DNA of 64,000 nt from Hippophae tibetana. Lineage: Eukaryota; Streptophyta; Magnoliopsida; Rosales; Elaeagnaceae. Shown in pieces: positions 10,493 to 22,767 of the stretch. The stretch lies in NCBI GenBank assembly GCA_037013495.1, contig CM072802.1, positions 63,907,483 through 63,971,482 on the forward strand. Reading direction: 5' to 3'. The first letter of the stretch is position 1. Every line of letters begins with the position of its first letter. Position numbers and translations under genes: made by a program. Below the pieces are notes generated by a model, which was not told the DNA's origin, did no database searches, and saw nothing but the letters and a program-made list of their open reading frames with translations.

Positions 10493-11033
10493 TGGGAGTG
10501 CAAATTCCGCTTGGAGTTTTTCCAGCAACGGGAATAGCGTCGAAGTTCTGTAAGGATTTTATTTTCTTTACAGTATTTTTTATGCTTTATTCTTACATGT
10601 TATATTTAATTTGTATGTGGTTAAATTTAACTGTGCTGGCTGTTTAGTAAACATGATGTAATAATGACGTTGTTATGCTTGCGAAATATTAAATAGGTAA
10701 AAATCTCTAAAATGAATTGATTTTGTTTTTATTCATGATTTTATATTAAGAATGTTAGAGAGAAATATATTATTTTTCATTACAAACTTAAACCTGAAAA
10801 TTAGATTTTAAGGTTTAGTTATCCGGTCTGATTTAGAGTAGTGCTCTTTTATTTGATGGTACAATCGCCCGGTAGTTAGAGTGAAGCTCTATTTCAAAAG
10901 TTTTTATAAGAATTATTATCTGAAAATGTATTGACGACATGTTTTCAGTAGTGGTTTTAAAACTTGAAAGTTAGTACTCGGATAACTAAATTCTTGGGTT
11001 TAATTTGGACACCTTGAATAAAGTTTAAACTGT

Positions 11034-11190
11034 CTAACCCCACCAAAGGTGGCATTTAAATGGTTCATTTTCAATCTCTTAGAAAAAGAAATTAATTTAA
11101 TTAGGCAAATTAGTTATCAACCCCACCCATAGGTGTTAATTGATTTGTTAAGTTAACAAAGAATATCTAACCCCACCAAAGGTGGTATTC
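11034..11190. repeat. Three diverged copies of a CCACC-AAA-GGTGG element
   Basis: ctaaccccaccaaaggtgg occurs at 11034-11052 and 11167-11185. A weaker copy, aaccccacccataggtg, lies at about 11119-11135. Each strong copy is a 5-bp stem with a 3-nt loop, followed by att. They sit in the presumed U5. The function is unknown. Confidence 0.6.
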
Positions 11191-11454
11191 ATACAAAAAA
11201 GGGAGAATCAATAAATATCAATTCATATCTTTAATAACCTAGATAATATGAGCAAGCATAATTAACTTAGTTATTATATCCATAAATACTCTGCCACTAT
11301 AAATGATAAAATTTGCATAAATGTTTATTGAATCTATGTTTATTTTTATGTAAGTAGATTAAAAACACAAAAACCCCAAAATATCGTGAGAGGATGTTTA
11401 GGATTTAATTTCGTTTTTAGAAGTTTGAATAATAAATTAAAAACCACACACATT

Positions 11455-11583
11455 CCTTCCTTATATCGACCTTGGGAGTATACTTATCATTTTCTTCGAA
11501 ATGATTCGTGCACTTGCGAGAATTTTATAAATATTAAAACCAAAGTATTGGCAAGAATCGACGATGTCGGTTTTCGCTTATCA
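11455..11583 (+). other. 3' terminal part of the LTR
   Basis: The segment holds tatcgaccttgggagtatac and then gattcgtgcacttgcgag, and ends ttcgcttatca. The last bases mirror the 5' end of the element. A copy of caagaatcgac (11552-11562) occurs here and again in the first satellite bases (11590-11600). This microhomology makes the exact edge slightly uncertain. An open frame runs from 11386 to 11631 across the junction. It has no recognisable domain and I reject it as a gene. Confidence 0.55.
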
Positions 11584-11584
11584 T

Positions 11585-11880
11585 TTCCAACAAGAATCGA
11601 CAATTTTGAACGAATTTTATATTTTTCATGATTTTCCGAGAGTTCAAAAAATAACTAAAAATACTTCCCATGTCCATAAGATTATGAAATTTTGTAGTAT
11701 GTGATCAAATATTATTCCAAACTGGTGTGCAAAAAATCGATCAAGAATTCCATCGTTTGCACGAGTTTGCCCACGGGGTGTTAGATATGCCTATCAATGC
11801 CACACATAGTGGCACCCGAAAACAACCATTCCTTGTCATCTTTGTATTTTTATCGTGCCAAACTTGATATTTCGTGATCA
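11585..11880. repeat. Left-type B/C remnant on the right side of the LTR
   Basis: The array resumes at ttccaacaagaatcgac, inside a B-like monomer (tgaacgaatt, gattttccgag, aaactggtgtg). It passes into C type, marked by atgccacacatag, catctttgtattt, atcgtgccaaacttg and gatatttcg. These C markers occur in the left array and not in the typical right families. The original array therefore continued across the insertion site. Confidence 0.75.
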
Positions 11881-14800
11881 ATAAATCATAGAGGATGAAA
11901 AGAATTGCATCCAACAAGAATCGACAATTTTGACCGAATTTTATATTTTTCATGATTTTCCGAGAGTTCAAAAAATAACTAAAAATACTTCCCATGTCAA
12001 TAAGATTATGAAATTTTGTAGTATGTGATCAAATATTATTCCAAACTGGTGTGCAAAACATCGCCCAAGAATTCCATCGTTTGCACGAGTTTGCCACGGG
12101 GTGTTAGATATGCCTATCAATTCCACACATAGTGGCACCCGAAAATGAGCATTCCTTGTTATCTTCGTATTTTTACAATGACAAACCTGATGTTTCGTGA
12201 TCAATAAATCATAGAGGATGAAAGCAATTGCGTCCAAAAAGAACCGACAATTTTGGAAGAATTTTATATTTTTCATGATTTTTCGAGAGTTCAAAAAATA
12301 ACTAAAAATACTTCCCATGTTCATAAGATTATGAAATTTTGTAGTATGTGATCAAATATTATTCCAAACATGTGTGCAAAAAATCGCCCAAGAATTCCAT
12401 CTTTTTCATGAGTTTTCTAACGGGGTGTTAGACATGCCTATCAATGCCCCACACAGTGGCACCCGAAAACGAGCATTCCTTATCAACTTCGTATTTTTAT
12501 CGTGCCAAACTTGATGTTTCGTAATCAATAAATCATAGAGGATAAAAGGAATTGATTCAAACAAGAACCATCAATTTTGGACGAATTTTATATTTTTCAT
12601 GATTTTTCGAGAGTTCAAAAAATAACTAAAAATACTTCCCATCTCCATAAGATTATGAAATTTTGTAATATGTGATCAAATATTATTCCAAACAGGTGTG
12701 CAAAAAATCGATCAAGAATTCCATCGTTTGCACGAGTTTGCCCACGGGGTGTTAGCCATACTTATCAATACCCCACATAGTGGCACCCGAAAACGAGCAT
12801 TCCTTTTCATCTTCGTATTTTTACCGTGCCAAACCTGATGTTTCGTGATCAATAAATCATAGAGGATGAAAGGAATTGCGTCCAACAAGAAACGACAATT
12901 TTGAAAGAATTTTATATTTTTCATGATTTTTCGAGAGTTCAAAAAATAACTAAAAATATTTCCCATGTCCATAAGATTATGAAAGTTTGGTGTATGTGAT
13001 CAAATATTATTCCAAAAAGGTGTGCAAAACATCGCCCAAGAATTCCATCATTTGCACGACTTTGCTCACGGGGTGTTAGATATGCCTATCAATGCCCCAC
13101 ATAGTGGCACCCGAAAACGAGCATTCCTTGTCGTCTTCGTATTTTTACCGTGCCAAACCTGATCTTTCGTGATCAATAAATCATAGAGGATGAAAGGAAT
13201 TGCTTCCAACAAGAACCGACAATTTTGGACGAATTTTATATTTTTCATGATTTTTCGAGAGTTCAAAAAATAACTAAAAATACTTCCCATTTCCATAAGA
13301 TTATGAAATTTTGTAGTATGTGATCAAATATTATTCCAAACAAGTGTGCAAAAAATCGATCAAGAATTCCATCGTTTGCACGAGTTTGCCCACGGGGTGT
13401 TAGACATACTTATCAATACCCCACATAGTGGCATCCGAAAACGAGCATTCCTTGTCATCTTCGTATTTTTACCCCGACAAACCTGATGTTTCGTGATCAA
13501 TAAATCATAGAGGATGAAAGGAATTGCGTCCAACAAGAACCGACAATTTTGGAAGAATTTTATATTTTTCATGATTTTTCGAGAGTTCAAAAAATAACTA
13601 AAAATACTTCCCATGTTCATAAGATTATGAAATTTTGTAGTATGTGATCAAATATTATTCCAAACATGTGTGCAAAAAATCACCCGAGAATTCCATCGTT
13701 TTCACGAGTTTTCCCACAGAGTGTTAGACATGACTATCAATGCCCCCATAGTGGCACCCGAAAACGAGCATTCCTTGTCATCTTCGTATTTTTACCGTGC
13801 CAAACCTGATGTTTCGTGATCAATAAATCATAGAGGATAAAAGGAATTGCTTCCAACAAGAACCGACAATTTTGGACGAATTTTATATTTTTCATGATTT
13901 TCCGAGACTTCAAAAAATAACTAATAATATTTCTCATGACCATAATTTTATAACACTTTGTATTATGTGATCAAAAATTATTCCAAACAGGTGTGCAAAA
14001 AATCGCCCAAGAATTCCATCTTTTTCATGAGTTTTCCAACGGGGTGTTAGACATGCCTATCAATGCCCCACATAGTGGCACCCGAAAACGAGCATTCCTT
14101 ATCAACTTCGTATTTTTACCGTGCCAAACCTGATGTTTCGTAATCAATAATTCATAGAGGATAAAAGGAATTGCGTCAAACAAGAACCGACAATTTTGGA
14201 CGAATTTTATATTTTTCATGATTTTTCGAGAGTTCAAAAAATAACTAAAAATACTTCCCATCTCCATAAGATTATGAAATTTTGTAGTATGTGATCAAAT
14301 ATTATTCCAAATAGGTGTGCAAAAAATCGATCAAGAATTCCATCGTTTGCACGAGTTTGCCCACGGGGTGTTAGACATACTTATCAATACCCCATATAGT
14401 GGCACCCGAAAACGAGCATTCCTTGTCATCTTCGTATTTTTACCGTGCCAAACCTGATGTTTCGTGATCAATAAATCATAGAGGATGAAAGGAATTGCGT
14501 CCAACAAGAATCGACAATTTTGAACGAATTTTATATTTTTCATGATTTTCCGAGTGTTCAAAAAATAACTAAAAATACTTCCCATGTCCATAAGATTATG
14601 AAATTTTGTAGTATGCGATCAAATATTATTCCAAACTGGTGTGCAAAACATCGCCCAAGAATTCCATCGTTTGCACGAGTTTGCCCACGGGGTGTTAGAT
14701 AAGCCTATCAATTCCACACATAGTGGCACCCGAAAATGAGCATTCCTTGTCATCTTTGTATTTTTACCGTGACAAACCTGATGTTTCGTGATCAATAAAT

Positions 14801-15023
14801 CATAGAGGATGAAAGGATGTGCGTCCAACAAGAACCGACAATTTTGGAAGAATTTTATATTTTTCATGATTTTTCGAGAGTTCAAAAAATAACTAAAAAT
14901 ATTTCCCATGTCCATAAGATTATGAAAGTTTGGTGTATGTGATCAAATATTATTCCAAAAAGGTGTGCAAAACATCGCCCAAGAATTCCATCATTTGCAC
15001 GACTTTGCTCACGGGGTGTTAGA
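11881..15023. repeat. Transition zone with mixed monomers
   Basis: Nine to ten monomers lie here without a clear repeat period. The C-type monomer changes at about 11900 to a form with gcatccaac, tgaccgaatt and tgtcaataag. The next unit reads tttttacaatgac and gaaagcaattg, and the next ttttctaacggggtg with ccccacacagtgg. Those two match monomers at about 57681 and 58059, some 45 kb away. From about 12700 the common right families take over. Confidence 0.75.
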
Positions 15024-17937
15024 TATGCCTATCAATGCCCCACATAATGGCACACGAAAACGAGCATTCCTTGTCGTCTTCGTATTTTTACCGTGCCAAA
15101 CCAGATCTTTCGTGATCAATAAATCATAGAGGATGAAAGGAATTGCTTCCAACAAGAACCGACAATTTTGGACGAATTTTATATTTTTCATGATTTTTCG
15201 AGAGTTCAAAAAATAACTAAAAATACTTCCCATCTCCATAAGATTATGAAATTTTGTAGTATGTGATCAAATATTATTCCAAATAGGTGTGCAAAAAATC
15301 GATCAAGAATTCCATCTTTTTCATGAGTTTTCCAACGGGGTGTTAGACATGCCTATCAATGCCCCACATAGTGGCACCCGAAAACGAGCATTCCTTATCA
15401 ACTTCGTATTTTTACCGTGCCAAACCTGATGTTTCGTGATCAATAAATCATAGAGGATGAAAGGAATTGCGTCCAACAAGAATCGACAATTTTGAACGAA
15501 TTTTATATTTTTCATGATTTTCCGAGAGTTCAAAAAATAACTAAAAATACTTCCCATGTCCATAAGATTTTGAAATTTTGTAGTATGCGATCAAATATTA
15601 TTCCAAACTGGTGGGCAAAACATCGCCCAAGAATTCCATCGTTTGCATGAGTGTGCCCATGGGGTGTTATATATGCCTATCAATTCCACACATAGTGGCA
15701 CCCGAAAATGAGCATTCCTTGTCATCTTCGTATTTTTACCGTGACAAACCTGATGTTTCGTGATCAATAAATCATAGAGGATGAAAGGAATTGCGTCCAA
15801 CAAGAACCGACAATTTTGGAAGAATTTTATATTTTTCATGATTTTTCGAGAGTTCAAAAAATAACTAAAAATACTTCCCATGTTCATAAGATTATGAAAT
15901 TTTGTAGTATGTGATCAAATATTATTCCAAACATGTGTGCAAAAAATCACCCGAGAATTCCATCGTTTTCACGAGTTTTCCCACAGAGTGTTACACATGA
16001 CTATCAATGCCCCCATAGTGGCACCCAAAAACGAGCATTCCTTGTCATCTTCGTATTTTTACCGTGCCAAACCTGATGTTTCGTGATCAATAAATCATAG
16101 AGGATAAAAGGAATTGCTTCCAACAAGAACCGACAATTTTGGACGAATTTTATATTTTTCATGATTTTGCGAGACTTCAAAAAATAACTAATAATATTTC
16201 TCATGTCCATAATTTTATAACACTTTGTATTATGTGATCAAAAATTATTCCAAACAGGTGTGCAAAAAATCGCACAAGAATTCAATCTTTTTCATGAGTT
16301 TTCCAACGGGGTGTTAGACATGCCTATCAATGCCCCACATAGTGGTACCCGAAAACGAGGATTCCTTATCAACTTCGTATTTTTACCGTGCCAAACCTGA
16401 TGTTTCATAATCAATAATTCATAGAGGATAAAAGGAATTGCGTCAAACAAGAACCGACAATTTTGGACGAATTTTATATTTTTCATGATTTTTCGAGAGT
16501 TCAAAAAATAACTAAAAATACTTCCCATCTCCATAAGATTATGAAATTTTGTAGTATGTGATCAAATATTATTCCAAATAGGTGTGCAAAAAATCGATCA
16601 AGAATTCCATCGTTTGCACGAGTTTGCCCACGGGGTGTTAGACATACTTATCAATACCCCATATAGTTGCACCCGAAAACGAGCATTCCTTGTCATCTTC
16701 GTATTTTTACCGTGACAAACCTGATGTTTCGTGATCAATAAATCATAGAGGATGAAAGGAATTGCGTCCAACAAGAACCGACAATTTTGGAAGAATTTTA
16801 TATTTTTCATGATTTTTCGAGAGTTCAAAAAATAACTAAAAATACTTCCCATGTTCATAAGATTATGAAATTTTGTAGTATGTGATCAAATATTATTCCA
16901 AACATGTGTGCAAAAAATCACCCGAGAATTCCATCGTTTTCACGAGTTTTCCCACAGAGTGTTACACATGACTATCAATGCCCCCATAGTGGCACCCGAA
17001 AACGAGCATTCCTTGTCATCTTCGTATTTTTACCGTGCCAAACCTGATGTTTCGTGATCAATAAATCATAGAGGATAAAAGGAATTGCTTCCAACAAGAA
17101 CCGACAATTTTGGACGAATTTTATATTTTTCATGATTTTGCGAGACTTCAAAAAATAACTAATAATATTTCTCATGTCCATAATTTTATAACACTTTGTA
17201 TTATGTGATCAAAAATTATTCCAAACAGGTGTGCAAAAAATCGCACAAGAATTCAATCTTTTTCATGAGTTTTCCAACGGGGTGTTAGACATGCCTATCA
17301 ATGCCCCACATAGTGGTACCCGAAAACGAGGATTCCTTATCAACTTCGTATTTTTACCGTGCCAAACCTGATGTTTCATAATCAATAATTCATAGAGGAT
17401 AAAAGGAATTGCGTCAAACAAGAACCGACAATTTTGGACGAATTTTATATTTTTCATGATTTTTCGAGAGTTCAAAAAATAACTAAAAATACTTCCCATC
17501 TCCATAAGATTATGAAATTTTGTAGTATGTGATCAAATATTATTCCAAATAGGTGTGCAAAAAATCGATCAAGAATTCCATCGTTTGCACGAGTTTGCCC
17601 ACGGGGTGTTAGACATACTTATCAATACCCCATATAGTTGCACCCGAAAACGAGCATTCCTTGTCATCTTCGTATTTTTACCGTGCCAAACCTGATGTTT
17701 CGTGATCAATAAATCATAGAGGATGAAAGGAATTGCGTCCAACAAGAACCGACAATTTTGGAAGATTTTTATATTTTTCATGATTTTTCGAAAGTTCAAA
17801 AAATAACTAAAAATACTTCCCATGTTCATATGATTATGAAATTTTGTAGTATGTGATCAAATATTATTCCAAACATGTGTGCAAAAAATCGCCCAAGAAT
17901 TCCATCTTTTTCATGAGTTTTCTAACGGGGTGTTAGA
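15024..17937. repeat. 9-mer higher-order repeat, copy 1 (2,914 bp)
   Basis: This block is repeated at an offset of exactly 2,914 bp (for example 15591, 18505 and 21419). Inside, a 3-mer is itself doubled, with period 971 bp. The hybrid monomer at about 17911 closes the unit. It begins with a ttttctaacg type and ends with an atgccccacataatgg type. The exchange is in 17925-17937. Confidence 0.85.
15744..17685. repeat. Tandem 3-mer pair (971 bp each)
   Basis: Monomers at 16004, 16292 and 16598 match those at 16975, 17263 and 17569 with offset 971. The monomer at 16598 is a hybrid. It has catatagttgcac (last marker base 16668) on the left and gtgacaaacc (first marker base 16715) on the right. 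The exchange lies in 16669-16714. The pair is copied again at 18918-20743 as part of the 9-mer. Confidence 0.82.
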
Positions 17938-20851
17938 TATGCCTATCAATGCCCCACATAATGGCACACGAAAACGAGCATTCCTTGTCGTCTTCGTATT
18001 TTTACCGTGCCAAACCAGATCTTTCGTGATCAATAAATCATAGAGGATGAAAGGAATTGCTTCCAACAAGAACCGACAATTTTGGACGAATTTTATATTT
18101 TTCATGATTTTTCGAGAGTTCAAAAAATAACTAAAAATACTTCCCATCTCCATAAGATTATGAAATTTTGTAGTATGTGATCAAATATTATTCCAAATAG
18201 GTGTGCAAAAAATCGATCAAGAATTCCATCTTTTTCATGAGTTTTCCAACGGGGTGTTAGACATGCCTATCAATGCCCCACATAGTGGCACCCGAAAACG
18301 AGCATTCCTTATCAACTTCGTATTTTTACCGTGCCAAACCTGATGTTTCGTGATCAATAAATCATAGAGGATGAAAGGAATTGCGTCCAACAAGAATCGA
18401 CAATTTTGAACGAATTTTATATTTTTCATGATTTTCCGAGAGTTCAAAAAATAACTAAAAATACTTCCCATGTCCATAAGATTTTGAAATTTTGTAGTAT
18501 GCGATCAAATATTATTCCAAACTGGTGGGCAAAACATCGCCCAAGAATTCCATCGTTTGCATGAGTGTGCCCATGGGGTGTTATATATGCCTATCAATTC
18601 CACACATAGTGGCACCCGAAAATGAGCATTCCTTGTCATCTTCGTATTTTTACCGTGACAAACCTGATGTTTCGTGATCAATAAATCATAGAGGATGAAA
18701 GGAATTGCGTCCAACAAGAACCGACAATTTTGGAAGAATTTTATATTTTTCATGATTTTTCGAGAGTTCAAAAAATAACTAAAAATACTTCCCATGTTCA
18801 TAAGATTATGAAATTTTGTAGTATGTGATCAAATATTATTCCAAACATGTGTGCAAAAAATCACCCGAGAATTCCATCGTTTTCACGAGTTTTCCCACAG
18901 AGTGTTACACATGACTATCAATGCCCCCATAGTGGCACCCGAAAACGAGCATTCCTTGTCATCTTCGTATTTTTACCGTGCCAAACCTGATGTTTCGTGA
19001 TCAATAAATCATAGAGGATAAAAGGAATTGCTTCCAACAAGAACCGACAATTTTGGACGAATTTTATATTTTTCATGATTTTGCGAGACTTCAAAAAATA
19101 ACTAATAATATTTCTCATGTCCATAATTTTATAACACTTTGTATTATGTGATCAAAAATTATTCCAAACAGGTGTGCAAAAAATCGCACAAGAATTCAAT
19201 CTTTTTCATGAGTTTTCCAACGGGGTGTTAGACATGCCTATCAATGCCCCACATAGTGGTACCCGAAAACGAGGATTCCTTATCAACTTCGTATTTTTAC
19301 CGTGCCAAACCTGATGTTTCATAATCAATAATTCATAGAGGATAAAAGGAATTGCGTCAAACAAGAACCGACAATTTTGGACGAATTTTATATTTTTCAT
19401 GATTTTTCGAGAGTTCAAAAAATAACTAAAAATACTTCCCATCTCCATAAGATTATGAAATTTTGTAGTATGTGATCAAATATTATTCCAAATAGGTGTG
19501 CAAAAAATCGATCAAGAATTCCATCGTTTGCACGAGTTTGCCCACGGGGTGTTAGACATACTTATCAATACCCCATATAGTTGCACCCGAAAACGAGCAT
19601 TCCTTGTCATCTTCGTATTTTTACCGTGACAAACCTGATGTTTCGTGATCAATAAATCATAGAGGATGAAAGGAATTGCGTCCAACAAGAACCGACAATT
19701 TTGGAAGAATTTTATATTTTTCATGATTTTTCGAGAGTTCAAAAAATAACTAAAAATACTTCCCATGTTCATAAGATTATGAAATTTTGTAGTATGTGAT
19801 CAAATATTATTCCAAACATGTGTGCAAAAAATCACCCGAGAATTCCATCGTTTTCACGAGTTTTCCCACAGAGTGTTACACATGACTATCAATGCCCCCA
19901 TAGTGGCACCCGAAAACGAGCATTCCTTGTCATCTTCGTATTTTTACCGTGCCAAACCTGATGTTTCGTGATCAATAAATCATAGAGGATAAAAGGAATT
20001 GCTTCCAACAAGAACCGACAATTTTGGACGAATTTTATATTTTTCATGATTTTGCGAGACTTCAAAAAATAACTAATAATATTTCTCATGTCCATAATTT
20101 TATAACACTTTGTATTATGTGATCAAAAATTATTCCAAACAGGTGTGCAAAAAATCGCACAAGAATTCAATCTTTTTCATGAGTTTTCCAACGGGGTGTT
20201 AGACATGCCTATCAATGCCCCACATAGTGGTACCCGAAAACGAGGATTCCTTATCAACTTCGTATTTTTACCGTGCCAAACCTGATGTTTCATAATCAAT
20301 AATTCATAGAGGATAAAAGGAATTGCGTCAAACAAGAACCGACAATTTTGGACGAATTTTATATTTTTCATGATTTTTTGAGAGTTCAAAAAATAACTAA
20401 AAATACTTCCCATCTCCATAAGATTATGAAATTTTGTAGTATGTGATCAAATATTATTCCAAATAGGTGTGCAAAAAATCGATCAAGAATTCCATCGTTT
20501 GCACGAGTTTGCCCACGGGGTGTTAGACATACTTATCAATACCCCATATAGTTGCACCCGAAAACGAGCATTCCTTGTCATCTTCGTATTTTTACCGTGC
20601 CAAACCTGATGTTTCGTGATCAATAAATCATAGAGGATGAAAGGAATTGCGTCCAACAAGAACCGACAATTTTGGAAGATTTTTATATTTTTCATGATTT
20701 TTCGAAAGTTCAAAAAATAACTAAAAATACTTCCCATGTTCATATGATTATGAAATTTTGTAGTATGTGATCAAATATTATTCCAAACATGTGTGCAAAA
20801 AATCGCCCAAGAATTCCATCTTTTTCATGAGTTTTCTAACGGGGTGTTAGA
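17938..20851. repeat. 9-mer higher-order repeat, copy 2 (2,914 bp)
   Basis: Nearly identical to copy 1 along its length. It includes the same hybrid monomer at about 20825, here with gtcgtcttctta in place of gtcgtcttcgta. The monomer at 20177 carries gattttttgag, shared with units at 26006 and 31835. Confidence 0.85.
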
Positions 20852-22767
20852 TATGCCTATCAATGCCCCACATAATGGCACACGAAAACGAGCATTCCTT
20901 GTCGTCTTCTTATTTTTACCGTGCCAAACCAGATCTTTCGTGATCAATAAATCATAGAGGATGAAAGGAATTGCTTCCAACAAGAACCGACAATTTTGGA
21001 CGAATTTTATATTTTTCATGATTTTTCGAGAGTTCAAAAAATAACTAAAAATACTTCCCATCTCCATAAGATTATGAAATTTTGTAGTATGTGATCAAAT
21101 ATTATTCCAAATAGGTGTGCAAAAAATCGATCAAGAATTCCATCTTTTTCATGAGTTTTCCAACGGGGTGTTAGACATGCCTATCAATGCCCCACATAGT
21201 GGCACCCGAAAACGAGCATTCCTTATCAACTTCGTATTTTTACCGTGCCAAACCTGATGTTTCGTGATCAATAAATCATAGAGGATGAAAGGAATTGCGT
21301 CCAACAAGAATCGACAATTTTGAACGAATTTTATATTTTTCATGATTTTCCGAGAGTTCAAAAAATAACTAAAAATACTTCCCATGTCCATAAGATTTTG
21401 AAATTTTGTAGTATGCGATCAAATATTATTCCAAACTGGTGGGCAAAACATCGCCCAAGAATTCCATCGTTTGCATGAGTGTGCCCATGGGGTGTTATAT
21501 ATGCCTATCAATTCCACACATAGTGGCACCCGAAAATGAGCATTCCTTGTCATCTTCGTATTTTTACCGTGACAAACCTGATGTTTCGTGATCAATAAAT
21601 CATAGAGGATGAAAGGAATTGCGTCCAACAAGAACCGACAATTTTGGAAGAATTTTATATTTTTCATGATTTTTCGAGAGTTCAAAAAATAACTAAAAAT
21701 ACTTCCCATGTTCATAAGATTATGAAATTTTGTAGTATGTGATCAAATATTATTCCAAACATGTGTGCAAAAAATCACCCGAGAATTCCATCGTTTTCAC
21801 GAGTTTTCCCACAGAGTGTTACACATGACTATCAATGCCCCCATAGTGGCACCCGAAAACGAGCATTCCTTGTCATCTTCGTATTTTTACCGTGCCAAAC
21901 CTGATGTTTCGTGATCAATAAATCATAGAGGATAAAAGGAATTGCTTCCAACAAGAACCGACAATTTTGGACGAATTTTATATTTTTCATGATTTTGCGA
22001 GACTTCAAAAAATAACTAATAATATTTCTCATGTCCATAATTTTATAACACTTTGTATTATGTGATCAAAAATTATTCCAAACAGGTGTGCAAAAAATCG
22101 CACAAGAATTCAATCTTTTTCATGAGTTTTCCAACGGGGTGTTAGACATGCCTATCAATGCCCCACATAGTGGTACCCGAAAACGAGGATTCCTTATCAA
22201 CTTCGTATTTTTACCGTGCCAAACCTGATGTTTCATAATCAATAATTCATAGAGGATAAAAGGAATTGCGTCAAACAAGAACCGACAATTTTGGACGAAT
22301 TTTATATTTTTCATGATTTTTCGAGAGTTCAAAAAATAACTAAAAATACTTCCCATCTCCATAAGATTATGAAATTTTGTAGTATGTGATCAAATATTAT
22401 TCCAAATAGGTGTGCAAAAAATCGATCAAGAATTCCATCGTTTGCACGAGTTTGCCCACGGGGTGTTAGACATACTTATCAATACCCCATATAGTTGCAC
22501 CCGAAAACGAGCATTCCATGTCATCTTCGTATTTTTACCGTGCCAAACCTGATGTTTCGTGATCAATAAATCATAGAGGATGAAAGGAATTGCGTCCAAC
22601 AAGAACCGACAATTTTGGAAGATTTTTATATTTTTCATGATTTTTCGAAAGTTCAAAAAATAACTAAAAATACTTCCCATGTTCATATGATTATGAAATT
22701 TTGTAGTATGTGATCAAATATTATTCCAAACATGTGTGCAAAAAATCGCCCAAGAATTCCATCTTTT
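20852..22767. repeat. Third copy of the unit, 6-mer without the inner duplication
   Basis: This copy has the first six monomers and then passes at about 22768 into the intact ttttctaacggggtg / ccccacacagtgg monomer. It lacks the second 971-bp 3-mer seen in copies 1 and 2. It therefore either preserves the unit before that 3-mer doubled or has lost it. Confidence 0.75.

Larger units (their letters stand above)
9699..11583 (+). mobile_element. Solo LTR-like element (1,885 bp) inserted in the satellite
   Basis: The sequence is unrelated to the monomer. It begins TGATGAG (9699) and ends CTTATCA (11583), which are inverted at six of seven positions and give the TG...CA ends typical of LTRs. The order of signals fits U3-R-U5 on the plus strand: a CpG-rich block, TGACGTCA boxes, a TATA box (10273), a CT-rich leader, a hairpin and AATAAA (10487). 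No primer-binding site, polypurine tract, gag or pol borders it, since satellite follows on both sides; hence solo LTR. The closing segment (gattcgtgcacttgcgag, 11503-11520) recalls the 3' ends of plant Ty3/Gypsy LTRs of the Athila/Tat kind, from memory and unchecked. Target-site duplications are absent: cccac flanks the left end and tttcc the right. The stretches 9721-9980 and 10511-11030 are AT-rich and hold nothing else I recognise. An unrelated non-LTR insertion remains possible. Confidence 0.72.

Noticed and set aside
9699..11583. Full retrotransposon with coding capacity
   Set aside because: No gag, protease, reverse transcriptase or integrase frame is present, and there is no second LTR in the window.
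11386..11631. Open frame of 81 codons
   Set aside because: It crosses from the LTR end into satellite and has no recognisable domain.
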